Origin: Streptosporangium carneum
GTDB lineage: Bacteria > Actinomycetota > Actinomycetes > Streptosporangiales > Streptosporangiaceae
DNA length: 64,000 bases
Direction: 5' to 3'
Assembly (NCBI RefSeq): GCF_027922005.1
Contig: NZ_BSEV01000022.1
Span: 24,741 to 88,740, forward strand
This document shows positions 1-8,191 of the stretch, one piece after another. The notes below the pieces were generated by a model. That model worked only from the letters and a program-made list of their open reading frames with translations. It was not told the DNA's origin and searched no databases. The translations under genes were made by a program, and so were the position numbers. Position 1 is the stretch's first letter; each line of letters starts with the position of its first letter.

Positions 1-69
1 GCGCCCCCCCCCCCCCGGGGGGCGGGGCCCTACGATCTGACGGGGAAGCACCGATCGAAGAGGGGCAGC

Positions 70-1008
70 GTGGGAGAGCTTCGAAGCAAGGCCGAGCACA
101 CCGAGGCCATCCTGACCGGACGCAGGATCTGCGTGGTGGTCAACACGCACTCGCGCCGGGGCCGCCGCCTCTATCCCCGGGTGATCGGCACGCTTCGCGC
201 CGAGGGCTTCGAACCGATTCGCGCCTTCGCCGTGGTCGACCCCCGACGCCTGCGCGCGACGCTGGACGCGGCCCTGGCCGAGAGCCCGGACCTGCTCGTC
301 GTGGGCGGAGGCGACGGCACGCTCAGCGCCGCCGTCAAGCACGTCGCACACCGCGACGTGGCCCTCGGCGTGCTGCCGCTGGGCACGACCAACAACTTCG
401 CCCGCAGCCTGGGCCTCCCGCTGGACGTGCCGGGCGCGATCCGGGTGTTCAGCACCGGCAAGGTCGCCGACATCGACCTGGGCGTCGCCGGCGACAGGGA
501 GTTCGCCAACCTGGCGAGCTTCGGCGTCTCCGTCGAGGTCGCGGGCAAGGTCAAGCCCTGGCTCAAGCGCCTTCTCGGACGCGCGGCCTACCCGCTCACC
601 GCCCTGACGATCCTGCCCCGCCACCGCCCCTTCCGCGCCTTCATCACCGCCGACGGCCGCCGCCACGAGCTGCTCACCCACCAGCTCAACATCGCCAACG
701 GCCGTTTCCACGGCGGCTGGCAGGTGGCCAGGGACATCAGCATCGACAACGGCAGGCTCGTCGCCTACCAGCTCGGCTCGGGCAAGCGCCTGCGCCTGCT
801 GCTGGAGACCCTGGTGCGCGCGACCACGGGTCGCTGGCGCAGCCTCGCGGGCGGCCCCTTCGTCGTCGGCCAGGAGATGTACCTGGAGACCGACCCTCCG
901 ATGGCGGCCGACGTCGACGGCGAGGTTCGCCTGATGACCCCCATCACGATCAGGACGGTTCCCAACGGCCTGCGCGTGATGGTCCCCGCCCACTTCGTCG
1001 ACTCCTGA
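70..1008 (+). CDS. Diacylglycerol kinase-family lipid kinase
   Basis: Soluble 312-residue lipid kinase of the DagK/YegS family, which phosphorylates diacylglycerol or a related lipid with ATP at the membrane face. The GGGDGT nucleotide-binding motif lies at about residues 79-84 and is followed by the family motif LPLGTTNNFAR. The C-terminal half is the usual beta-sandwich with a PMAADVDGE stretch. Length is normal. The GTG start is preceded by AGGGG about five bases upstream. The true lipid substrate cannot be read from the sequence. Confidence 0.88.
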   Translation: MGELRSKAEHTEAILTGRRICVVVNTHSRRGRRLYPRVIGTLRAEGFEPIRAFAVVDPRRLRATLDAALAESPDLLVVGGGDGTLSAAVKHVAHRDVALGVLPLGTTNNFARSLGLPLDVPGAIRVFSTGKVADIDLGVAGDREFANLASFGVSVEVAGKVKPWLKRLLGRAAYPLTALTILPRHRPFRAFITADGRRHELLTHQLNIANGRFHGGWQVARDISIDNGRLVAYQLGSGKRLRLLLETLVRATTGRWRSLAGGPFVVGQEMYLETDPPMAADVDGEVRLMTPITIRTVPNGLRVMVPAHFVDS

Positions 1009-1174
1009 GCCCGCCGCCGGCCCCTGAGCCCGACCGAGCCCCGAGCCGGGTCCTCCGGGCCCCGGGCCGTGACCGGGTTCCCGAGCCGTCGCCGGGGCGT
1101 CACCCGGCCGGTCGGGAGCCGGTTAGAAGCCGCCCTCCGGGGTAGGCGTCCTCCCCGAACGGTTGGAGGACGAC

Positions 1175-1330
1175 ATGACATCCCTGGTGGACAAGATCAG
1201 GCGTTACCTGGCCAGCCCGCAGGGGCGCAGGAACATGGAGAAGGCCAAGACGATGGCTCGCGATCCGCGCAACCAGCGCAGGCTGCGCGAGTTCGTGAAC
1301 CGTTTCCGCTCGGGCGGGCCCCGCCGCTAG
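1175..1330 (+). CDS. Small basic conserved-type protein, 51 aa
   Basis: Reading from ATG 1175 gives a 51-residue protein starting MTSLVDKIRRYLASPQGRRN and ending in FRSGGPRR. It is rich in Arg and Lys, has no Cys and no membrane segment, and is probably helical. A GGAGG ribosome-binding site sits five bases before the ATG, and third positions are G/C in nearly all codons, so I treat it as real although it is short. A strong hairpin follows at 1408-1435. Function is not recognised; the charge would suit nucleic-acid binding, but that is only inference. Confidence 0.75.
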   Translation: MTSLVDKIRRYLASPQGRRNMEKAKTMARDPRNQRRLREFVNRFRSGGPRR

Positions 1331-1407
1331 GTTCTGTTCGGTGGATCACTGAACGCTGAGCACGGGCCTCGCTGAGCCTTCGCGCCACGCGCGGTTCGTG
1401 CTCGGAC

Positions 1408-1435
1408 GGTCCGCGCCGCCGAGGCGGCGCGGACC
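1408..1435. terminator. Bidirectional hairpin terminator between convergent genes
   Basis: A perfect inverted repeat of two 13-base arms (GGTCCGCGCCGCC and its complement) is separated by two bases. It lies between the 3' ends of the 51-residue protein and the convergent NERD-kinase gene. No U-tract follows, as is common in actinobacteria. Confidence 0.7.
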
Positions 1436-1609
1436 CTGCCGTTGAAGACCGCACGCCGGACCGAGCCGTCGGCCGGCGCGAGACCGATGACGACGGCACC
1501 GGCCGTGTCAGCGGATTCAGCAAGTGGGATCGAGTACCGGGTGCTCTCGGCGGCGAACCGGGCGGCACCGGACCTGACCACGAGTGGCCGCCACGAACCC
1601 GCGGTACGC

Positions 1610-3025
1610 CTACCGCCGGGAGGCGCGCAGGAACCGGTTGCGGAGCCTGTCGAGCAACAGGGGCTCCCGCCGCTCGGGGGCGAGTCCCTCGCGGGCCCGC
1701 CGCAGGGCGTCGAGCGCCTCGGCGGCGGAGGGACGGCCGGCGGGCGCGTGGTCGCGCATCCGCCGCAGCAGGTCCATCACCTCGGCGGGCACGCCGTTCG
1801 CCGGGATCTCCTCGTCGTTCCCCTGCGGCGGCAGCTCGCCGGTCAGCAGCTGGAAGGCGATCACCCCCGCCGCGTACACGTCGGCCGAGGCCGTCATCCG
1901 CTCCGGCCTGGCCTGGCACTCGGGGGCGACGTAGTGGATGTCCAGGACGTTGGGGAGCTCACCGGCCACGGTGTGCGCGCGGGGCCCGGGCTTGGCGTAG
2001 TCGAACCCGGTCAGCATCGCCCTGCCGTCCTCGGTGACGAGGACGCACGCGGGGTTGAGCGCGCGGTGGATGACGTTGTTGGCGTGGACGTGGGCCAGGC
2101 CGAGCAGCATGTCCTCGATCACGTCGAGCCTGGAGGCCGTCGACAGCGTCCGCCGCGACGCGGACAGGTGCAGGTGCAGCGCCTGGCCGTGCACGTCGTC
2201 GAGGACCAGGACGAACCGGCTCTCGTCGTCGATCGCGAAGAAGTCGCGGGAACGCACGACGCACGGGTGCGGGGGGATCCGGGTCAGCGACTGGTAGGCG
2301 TTGGCGATCAGCCGCCGCTCGGCGGCCCTGGGCTCCTCCTCGGCCAGCGGGTCGGCCCGGTACACCCGCAGCAGGACCGTCTCGCTCCCCGGGAGCGTCG
2401 CGTTGATCGCCCGGTACTCGGTGATGCGGTTGTCGCCGCCGAGCTGTTCCTCCACCTCCCAGTTGCCGAAGCGCGGCGGGGAGGTGGAGCGCCGCACGCT
2501 GCCGTTCAGCGCCTCGAGGATCGCGGTGCGGTACGGCGTCGCGTCCGGTGTGTACCCCCGCCTGACCCGGGAGACGTCGCTCAGCGTGCGGACCAGGCCG
2601 GGAAGGTCGGTGACGTGCCGCGAGTCCCGGCCCGCGGGGTCGACCAGCTCGGTGTCGGGGCCGGTCAGCACGACGACGCTGTCGACGTACACCCGCTCGA
2701 GCTCCCGGTGACTCTGGGTGAGCAGGCCTTTGAGCGCCCGCCCGTTGCCGCGCAGCTTGACCACCGGCGAGCCGAAGGCGTCCCGCCTCGAGGGGAACCA
2801 GCGCGTCCCGGCGACCTCGATGCGGCCCCTGGTTCCCTTGACGTCGATGAGGCAGAGCGAATGACGGGTCACGACGATCACGTCGACCTCGAACCCGTCG
2901 TCGTCCCGGGGCACCTCGATGTTGTGCAGCAGCAGCCAGTCGTCGGGCGCGTTGTCCCGCAGGTGTGCGACGACCCGCCTTTCGGCGTCGTTGACCGGGC
3001 GTCCGCCACCGACGATCTGTGCCAT
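1610..3025 (-). CDS. NERD nuclease-like domain fused to a pseudokinase
   Basis: The 471-residue protein has an N-terminal NERD domain (about residues 10-120) and a protein-kinase-like domain (about 185-445). The NERD active-site pattern looks intact: E15, D48 and the D61-V-K63 motif of the restriction-endonuclease-like fold. The kinase half is degenerate at all three catalytic sites. The VAIK-type lysine position reads LLRVY, HRD reads HRA (IHRALNPACVL), and DFG reads GFD (LTGFDYAKP). It is therefore likely a non-catalytic kinase fold that regulates or tethers the NERD domain. PglW-type NERD kinases of phage defence are longer and carry active kinases. It stands alone between a small gene and a GNAT gene, with no methylase or helicase nearby. 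Confidence 0.85.
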   Translation of the reverse strand: MAQIVGGGRPVNDAERRVVAHLRDNAPDDWLLLHNIEVPRDDDGFEVDVIVVTRHSLCLIDVKGTRGRIEVAGTRWFPSRRDAFGSPVVKLRGNGRALKGLLTQSHRELERVYVDSVVVLTGPDTELVDPAGRDSRHVTDLPGLVRTLSDVSRVRRGYTPDATPYRTAILEALNGSVRRSTSPPRFGNWEVEEQLGGDNRITEYRAINATLPGSETVLLRVYRADPLAEEEPRAAERRLIANAYQSLTRIPPHPCVVRSRDFFAIDDESRFVLVLDDVHGQALHLHLSASRRTLSTASRLDVIEDMLLGLAHVHANNVIHRALNPACVLVTEDGRAMLTGFDYAKPGPRAHTVAGELPNVLDIHYVAPECQARPERMTASADVYAAGVIAFQLLTGELPPQGNDEEIPANGVPAEVMDLLRRMRDHAPAGRPSAAEALDALRRAREGLAPERREPLLLDRLRNRFLRASRR

Positions 3026-3162
3026 CTCTAGCGTGCCGCCCTTCCTCGCAGTGCCTGAAGTAGGGCAAGGGTCTCATGATCTCGCCTGTCCTACTTTTCC
3101 GCCACTCCGTGACGCCCGGCTCCTTCGGCCGGAGTGGACCTCGCGGAGTAGGCTCGGCCGGT

Positions 3163-3690
3163 GTGGAACCCATGGAGATCACCGCGGGCACGCTGCACCT
3201 GCGGCCGTGGAGCCTGACGGAGGCCGACGCCCTGGTGGCGGCGCTGGCGCTGCGCGATCCGGAGATCCGGCGCTGGGCCACCGGCTCCCTGGAGAAGGCC
3301 GACGAGAGGGCCTGGCTCGCCCAGCGCGTCGCCGACTGGGCCGACGGTTCCTCGCCCTCCTTCGCCGTCGCCGACGCGACGAGCGGCGAGGCGCTCGGCC
3401 ATGTCAGGGTCAGGGTCGCCGGCGAGCGCGGAGAGGTCGGTTACTGGGTCCTGCCCGACGCGAGAGGGCGCGGCGTCGCGACCCGGGCGGTCGGCGTGGC
3501 CGGGCGGTGGGCCTTCGCCTTCCTGGGGCTGTCACGGCTCGACCTGCGGCACGCCACGGGGAACGCCGCCTCGTGCAGGGTCGCGGCCAAGAACGGGTTC
3601 GCCCTGACCCGGCTCCTGTCCGAGCCCTGGTGGGGCGGGGAGGGAGAGGAGACCGTCGAGTTCCATCTCCACACTCTTTCGTCTGTTTGA
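3163..3690 (+). CDS. GNAT family N-acetyltransferase (RimJ/RimL type)
   Basis: GNAT acetyltransferase of about 175 residues that would transfer an acetyl group from acetyl-CoA to an amine, possibly a protein N-terminus. The N-terminal LRPWSLTEADALVAAL and the acetyl-CoA-binding region VGYWVLPDARGRGVATRAV are visible, followed by the family NAASCRVAAKNGF segment. The frame is open further upstream, but I prefer GTG 3163: TAGGCT at 3149-3154 ends eight bases before it, the usual leaderless arrangement here. ATG 3172 is the alternative. The acceptor is unknown. Confidence 0.85.
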   Translation: MEPMEITAGTLHLRPWSLTEADALVAALALRDPEIRRWATGSLEKADERAWLAQRVADWADGSSPSFAVADATSGEALGHVRVRVAGERGEVGYWVLPDARGRGVATRAVGVAGRWAFAFLGLSRLDLRHATGNAASCRVAAKNGFALTRLLSEPWWGGEGEETVEFHLHTLSSV

Positions 3691-3797
3691 TCTGCTCTGT
3701 CCGCGGGCGTCCGTACGGGCCGCCGACGTCCGCGCGGGCGCGGCTGACGGGGCTGACGGGGCGCACGCGGCTCCCCCGGTGAGTGCGACGTCCACGC

Positions 3798-5228
3798 TCA
3801 CCGCCCTGACGCCGGGCGGGGGCCCCGCGGCGGCGCTCCGGCGGCCGCCGGGCCCCGTCCCGCGCGACGACCGGTGAGCAGGATGCCGCCGCCTGCCACG
3901 GTCGCGACGGCCGCGCACGCCACCAGGGTGGCGTCCGTTCCCGCGGACGGTCCCGCGCCGCCCACGACGGCGGCCATGAGGGCGACGCCGAGCGGCGAGC
4001 CGACGTAGCGGGCGGTGTTGCCCGCCCCCGCCCCCATCCCGGCCCGGTGCGGCGGCACGCTCTCGATCGCCAGGTGGGTGAGGGAGGAGTTGATCAGGCC
4101 GCTGCCGACGCCCGCGACGGTCAGGCCGAGCACGATCCTGACCCAGCCTGCGTGGTCCGCGGCCCCCAGCAGCAGGAGCGTGCCCGCCGCCGCCAGCAGC
4201 AGCCCGAGCCCGAGGCCGCCGCGGGCCGCCAGCGGCAGGCGGCGGGCCTGCAGGGAGGTCAGGAAGGACACTCCCGACCACAGGGCGAGCAGGGCCGCGC
4301 CGCCCAGCGGCGTCAGGCCGCGGGAGAGCTGCAGCACGGCGGGCAGGAAGCTCATCAGCCCGACCACCACGATCCCGACGACGAGCGCCCCGCCGGTGGC
4401 CAGGAGGAAGAGCGGGCGCAGGAACAGCCCGAGGTCGAGAAGCGGGGCGCGGCGGCGTCGCTCGACCGCCACGAAGAGGCCCAGCAGCAGGGCCGCGGCG
4501 GCGAAGGCGGCGATCACGACGGGGCGGGACCAGCCGCCGCGGCCCTCGGTCGTCGCGGTGACCAGCGCGGCCAGCCCCGAGGCCAGCAGGAGCGCGCCGG
4601 GCAGGTCGAGACGCCTCGGCTCGTCCGCCCTCGACTCGGGCAGCCGCCCGGCCGCGAGCACGGCCAGCGCCGCGGCCGCCGCGGCGACCACCCAGTAGAC
4701 CGTCCGCCAGCTCGTCACCGCGGCGACCGCGCCGGAGATCACCGGGCCCGTGGCGATGCCGAGGCCGAGCATGGCCCCGTAGCGTCCCGTGGCGCGCAGG
4801 CGCTCACGCCCCTCGGGGAAGGCGTGCCCGACGGCGCCCAGGCTGGCGGTGAGCAGCCCCGCGCTCGCCGCGCCCTGGGCGAGCCTCGCCGTGACGAACA
4901 TGGCGGTGTTCACCGAGAGGGCGGCCATGACGCTCGCGGCGGCCAGCGCCCACATCCCGGCCAGGTAGATCCGCCGCCGCCCGTAGTTGTCCGCCAGGTC
5001 TCCGGCGATCAGCAGCAGGGCCGCCAGGCCGAGCGCGATCGCGTTCAGCGCCCAGGCGGGCCCCGAGGGGCCCGCCCCGAGGTCGCGCGTCGTCTGCGGC
5101 AGCGTGACCATCGGGGCGGTGTAGTCGACGAGCACCAGCAGCGGCGCGGCGCAGGCGAGCGCGAGGGTGAGGGGCCGGGTGGCGCCGGAGCGGGCGTCGT
5201 GCGGGCGGCCGGCCGTGGTGAGCGTCAT
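3798..5228 (-). CDS. MFS drug-efflux transporter, DHA2-like
   Basis: Major facilitator protein of about 476 residues with 13-14 predicted hydrophobic segments, likely a proton-driven drug exporter. Motif A reads GDLADNYGRRR after the second helix, and a motif-C-like GIATGPVISG lies in helix five. The frame extends 21 bases further upstream, but the GAGGG ribosome-binding site favours ATG 5228. It is divergent from the HxlR regulator at 5302. The two share an intergenic region with two copies of a 15-base inverted repeat, so repression by that HxlR protein and induction by its ligand are likely. The substrate is not evident. Confidence 0.88.
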   Translation of the reverse strand: MTLTTAGRPHDARSGATRPLTLALACAAPLLVLVDYTAPMVTLPQTTRDLGAGPSGPAWALNAIALGLAALLLIAGDLADNYGRRRIYLAGMWALAAASVMAALSVNTAMFVTARLAQGAASAGLLTASLGAVGHAFPEGRERLRATGRYGAMLGLGIATGPVISGAVAAVTSWRTVYWVVAAAAAALAVLAAGRLPESRADEPRRLDLPGALLLASGLAALVTATTEGRGGWSRPVVIAAFAAAALLLGLFVAVERRRRAPLLDLGLFLRPLFLLATGGALVVGIVVVGLMSFLPAVLQLSRGLTPLGGAALLALWSGVSFLTSLQARRLPLAARGGLGLGLLLAAAGTLLLLGAADHAGWVRIVLGLTVAGVGSGLINSSLTHLAIESVPPHRAGMGAGAGNTARYVGSPLGVALMAAVVGGAGPSAGTDATLVACAAVATVAGGGILLTGRRAGRGPAAAGAPPRGPRPASGR

Positions 5229-5243
5229 CGAGGCCCTCTTTCG

Positions 5244-5258
5244 GTTCATTCATTGAAC
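5244..5258. promoter_or_regulatory. Putative HxlR operator, copy 1
   Basis: GTTCATTCATTGAAC, arms GTTCA and TGAAC five bases apart. It lies just upstream of the MFS start. A second, related copy is 39 bp away at 5283-5297. Confidence 0.55.
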
Positions 5259-5282
5259 TTACTTCGACCGTAGCACGAGAGG

Positions 5283-5297
5283 GTTCGGTGAATGAAC
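5283..5297. promoter_or_regulatory. Putative HxlR operator, copy 2
   Basis: GTTCGGTGAATGAAC, outer arms GTTC and GAAC, same length and ends as the copy at 5244-5258. It sits immediately before the HxlR start codon, which suits autoregulation. Confidence 0.55.
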
Positions 5298-5301
5298 TAG
5301 C

Positions 5302-5832
5302 ATGGGGGTCATGGCGCTCGGCAAGAACTACGAAGGTCAGGACTGCTCGCTCGCCCGCGCCCTCGAGCTCGTCGGGGAGCGATGGACGCTGCTGGTCGTC
5401 CGCGACGCGCTGTACGGCGTCCGCCGCTACGGCGACTTCCTCGCCCACCTCGACATCCCCCGCGCCGTGCTCTCCCAGCGCCTCCAGGCCCTGGTCGAGG
5501 CGGGAGTGATGGAACGGCGCCCCTACCAGGACTCGCCGCCGAGAGACGAGTACGTCCTCACCGAGATGGGGCGCGAGCTGTGGGCCCCCGTCCACCTGCT
5601 CGCCCGTTGGGGCGAGCGCCATCTGTCCGCGAACGGCCCGCACCGGATCTTCGACCACCAGCCCTGCGGGACGCGGCTCGACCGCGACGGCCTCTGCCCG
5701 GCCTGCGGAGCGCGTCCCCCGCTGGAGGAGATCGAGGTCCGCCCCGGCCCCGGCGCGGACCGCACCCGTCAGGACCCGGTCAGCGTGGCCCTGCGCCGCC
5801 CCCACCGAATGCTGCGGCCGCTGCCCGGCTGA
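5302..5832 (+). CDS. HxlR-family transcriptional regulator
   Basis: Winged-helix regulator of 176 residues. The HxlR signature is clear: QDCSLARALELVGERWTLLVVRDALYGVRRYGDF, then the recognition region LSQRLQALVEAGVMERRPY. The C-terminal extension has three cysteines (CGTRLDRDGLCPACGARP), possibly a metal or thiol-redox site. Start may be ATG 5302 or ATG 5311; family members often begin MALGKNY, which favours 5311. It is divergent from the MFS exporter and probably controls both genes through the paired repeats between them. Confidence 0.88.
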   Translation: MGVMALGKNYEGQDCSLARALELVGERWTLLVVRDALYGVRRYGDFLAHLDIPRAVLSQRLQALVEAGVMERRPYQDSPPRDEYVLTEMGRELWAPVHLLARWGERHLSANGPHRIFDHQPCGTRLDRDGLCPACGARPPLEEIEVRPGPGADRTRQDPVSVALRRPHRMLRPLPG

Positions 5833-5896
5833 ACCGGCACGCCGTCGCCGCCGGGGAAAGGACGGGCAACGCGCCGATCAATCGTCGTCGGCGAGA

Positions 5897-5920
5897 GGTT
5901 TGCCGTGGCAGGACGGGGTA
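5897..5920 (+). promoter_or_regulatory. SigB/SigF-like stress promoter
   Basis: GGTTT at 5897-5901 and GGGTA at 5916-5920 with a 14-base spacer, resembling the general-stress promoter consensus of actinobacterial SigB/SigF. The spacer is at the short end of the known range. It lies about 25 bases upstream of the holin-like gene. Confidence 0.5.
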
Positions 5921-5948
5921 GGCGCTTTCTCCTGTAGGGAGGAATGCC

Positions 5949-6350
5949 ATGACCCACAACCCCAAGGACGCCCTGTCCACGGCCGAGCTGATCCGGCAGA
6001 TGTCGGAGGAGGTCTCGCGTCTCGTCAGGGACGAGCTCCGGCTGGCCAAACTGGAGCTCGCCGAGAAGGGCAGGCACGCCGGGATCGGAGCGGGACTGTT
6101 CGGCGGGGCGGGCGTCGTGGCTCTGTTCGGAGGCGGTTCGCTGGTGGCCGCGGTGATCCTGCTGCTCGCCCTGGCGATGCCGGCGTGGGCCGCCGCCGCG
6201 ATCGTGGGCGTGGTGCTCCTGATCGTGGCCGCCGCTCTCGGGTTCCTCGGCAAACGTCAGGTGTCCGAGGCCGTCCCGCCGGCTCCCGAGCGGACCATCG
6301 AGAGCCTCAAGGAGGACATCGACGTGGTGAAGGAGAGGGCGCACCGATGA
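5949..6350 (+). CDS. Actinobacterial holin-like (phage holin superfamily 6) membrane protein
   Basis: A 133-residue membrane protein with an amphipathic N-terminal helix (LIRQMSEEVSRLVRDELRLAKLELAEKG), two hydrophobic helices at roughly 49-73 and 78-100, and a charged tail. This is the layout of the chromosomal phage_holin_3_6 family. Despite the name, these are not evidence of a prophage; they usually sit beside DUF3618 proteins and are thought to act at the envelope. A GGAGG site precedes the ATG, and the stop overlaps the next start (ATGA). Confidence 0.85.
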   Translation: MTHNPKDALSTAELIRQMSEEVSRLVRDELRLAKLELAEKGRHAGIGAGLFGGAGVVALFGGGSLVAAVILLLALAMPAWAAAAIVGVVLLIVAAALGFLGKRQVSEAVPPAPERTIESLKEDIDVVKERAHR

Positions 6351-7102
6351 CCGAGACCGACCCGGAGAGGCCTGACCACGAGACTTTGGACGCGGGGACG
6401 GTCGGAGCCCGCAGGCAGGAGGTCGGCGAGTCCGTGAGACGGGACGAGGAGATGTCGTTGAACCTCCCGCCGAAGGCGCCCGGGGGCGTGCCCTCCGCCG
6501 ACCTCGGTCTCCCGCCCTCGGAACTCGACGGCACGCCCCGGCTCGCCGAGGGGGCCACCGGCGGGGCGGAGCCGGAGCGCACGGCGTCCGCGGCCCCGGG
6601 CGCCGCGTCCGGGGCGTCCGAGGGCGGCCGGACGGCCCGCGCCGTGGAGGCGGGCACGGCGACCGCCGCGACGCCGGACGTCGCCGGGGCGGGAGAGGCC
6701 GGCGGCGGGGGCGCGCGCGGTAAGACAGACGACAGGACGAGCAAGGAATCCGTGCGACGGGACATCGAGAACGACCGTCGAGAACTGGGCGACACAGTGG
6801 AGGCTCTGGTGCACAAGACCGACGTCAAAGGCCGCGTTCACGAGACGGCCGCCCAGGTGGGCGACGAGCTGCGCCGGGTGGGCGCGGCGACCGCGACGAC
6901 CGCGACCGAGGTGGTCAGCCGGGTCAGGGAGGCCGCTCCCGAGATGGTCGGCCGGGTCAAGGAGGTGACCCCCGTCGAGGTCAAGGACGCGGCGGAGAAG
7001 GTCACCACGCAGGTCGGCAAGCGTCCGGTCGCGACCGTCGCGGCGGTCGCCGTGCTGGCCCTGGTCGTGGTGCGGTTGCTGAGGCGCGGCAGGAAGAGGT
7101 AG
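6347..7102 (+). CDS. DUF3618 domain membrane-anchored protein
   Basis: A 251-residue protein whose ATG overlaps the stop of the holin-like gene, so the two are translationally coupled. Residues 1 to about 130 are Ala, Gly, Glu and Pro rich and probably disordered. DUF3618 follows with the pattern SVRRDIENDRRELGDTVEAL, then a helical region, and a single C-terminal membrane helix (VATVAAVAVLALVVVRLL) with a basic RRGRKR tail. Function is unknown; the pairing with a holin-like protein and the stress-type promoter suggest envelope stabilisation. Confidence 0.8.
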   Translation: MTETDPERPDHETLDAGTVGARRQEVGESVRRDEEMSLNLPPKAPGGVPSADLGLPPSELDGTPRLAEGATGGAEPERTASAAPGAASGASEGGRTARAVEAGTATAATPDVAGAGEAGGGGARGKTDDRTSKESVRRDIENDRRELGDTVEALVHKTDVKGRVHETAAQVGDELRRVGAATATTATEVVSRVREAAPEMVGRVKEVTPVEVKDAAEKVTTQVGKRPVATVAAVAVLALVVVRLLRRGRKR

Positions 7103-7615
7103 CCGGGGGAGAGGCGGCCACCGCCCCGGCGCCCGCCGTCCCCCGGGTCCCGGGACCGGGGGACGGCGGGTGAAAGGTGGAAGAACACGGGGCGAAGCGC
7201 GGGACACGGGAGAGTTCACGGCACGAGGGCTGCGGACGGGCGGGGGACAGGCTCGGGCGCGCGCGAGCGCGGGGATAACCACAGGCGCGTATGCCGGGGT
7301 AATCTGGCCGTTTCCGGGTGGGCGGCGGACCCCCTCCTTTCCGCCCGCCCGGAATCCGCGCTCCCCGGCGCTCCGGACGGCACGTCGCTCCCGGAGCCGT
7401 CCCGCTGAACCGTTCAGGGGAACCGTACGTTGTGATCGGTGTGGGATTCGCGGACCTCGCCGGGACCGCCGGTGGGACGACCGTCGTCGGCGAGACCGCG
7501 GGCTCCCGCCGCAGCCGTGACACGGCCCACGGTCCCCCCGACCGTGGGCGTCCGAATCCGGAGCGAGCCGTACGCGCGCGGACGGCTCCGCCCGGCAGGA
7601 AACCCTGGAGGTCTC
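7103..7615. other. 513-base intergenic region
   Basis: No credible gene on either strand. It holds the terminator at 7132-7170 and a second perfect hairpin at 7526-7548 (arms CCCACGGTC, five-base loop), which may lie in the leader of the secreted protein gene. I could not identify a convincing promoter. Confidence 0.6.
7132..7170 (+). terminator. Terminator of the holin-DUF3618 operon
   Basis: Two perfect 15-base arms (CCCGCCGTCCCCCGG and its complement) flank a nine-base loop that is itself self-complementary. It lies 29 bases after the stop codon. Confidence 0.75.
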
Positions 7616-8191
7616 ATGCGCCGTGCTCTCGGCCTCACCGCGGGTCTGGCCCTCGTCGCAGTCGCCCTTTCCCCGATCGCCCCCGCCGAGGCGGCCTGTC
7701 TCACCACCGCCAAGAAGTGTCAGCGGGACGCCCTGATCACCATCGACGTGGCGGCCAAGGCCACGCCTCGCGTGCCCCAGGGCGGGCGCGTCACCTACAC
7801 CCTCGGTTACTCCATGAAGTGGATGGAGTCCTTCGCCCCCTACTGGGGCTCCTTCTGGGTGGGCGGCACGTTCCCCAAGGGGGCCAGGACCCCCGCGAAG
7901 GCCGCGCTCCTCGACAGCGCGGGCAGGCGGATCGCCACCCTTCCCTGCCGCAGGTACGCCGACGGCGTCTGGTGCCGGGTCCGCGGCGAGATCCCGCACC
8001 AGGGGAAGGTCGTCCTCACCGCCCGTCTCGCCCGCCACGGCGGGGGAGTCGCGCTGGCCAAGCTGGGCTTCGACAGCTTCGACGGGCTCAACGAGCAGGA
8101 GTTCGAACGGCGCGACGGCCGCCTCAGGTCTCGCGAGAAGTACTGCAACTTCCGCTTCACCAGGACCGTCACCACGACGGTGCACCCCTGA
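7616..8191 (+). CDS. Secreted protein of unknown function
   Basis: A 191-residue protein with a clear Sec signal peptide (residues 1-26, basic MRR, hydrophobic core, cleavage after APAEA). The mature part has several cysteines (ACLTTAKKC near the new N-terminus, later CRRYADGVWC and CNF), which could form disulfides. It is Tyr/Trp rich and probably beta-structured (RVTYTLGYSMKWMESFAPYWGSFWVGG). The frame is open upstream, but GGAGG five bases before ATG 7616 and the signal peptide fix the start. I do not recognise the family. Confidence 0.75.
   Translation: MRRALGLTAGLALVAVALSPIAPAEAACLTTAKKCQRDALITIDVAAKATPRVPQGGRVTYTLGYSMKWMESFAPYWGSFWVGGTFPKGARTPAKAALLDSAGRRIATLPCRRYADGVWCRVRGEIPHQGKVVLTARLARHGGGVALAKLGFDSFDGLNEQEFERRDGRLRSREKYCNFRFTRTVTTTVHP

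Noticed and set aside
1-22. C-run followed by a G-run at the window edge
   Set aside because: Probably the terminator of a gene outside the window; cannot be assigned from what is visible.
1442-3031. 529-codon open frame on the plus strand
   Set aside because: Antisense shadow of the NERD-pseudokinase gene; Gly/Arg/Val-rich with no domain, and the minus strand has clear motifs.
4047-5273. 408-codon open frame on the plus strand
   Set aside because: Antisense to the MFS transporter; composition is an Arg/Gly/Gln-rich artefact of high GC.
5949-6350. Prophage remnant suggested by the holin-like protein
   Set aside because: This holin-like family is chromosomal and paired with DUF3618; no other phage genes are present.
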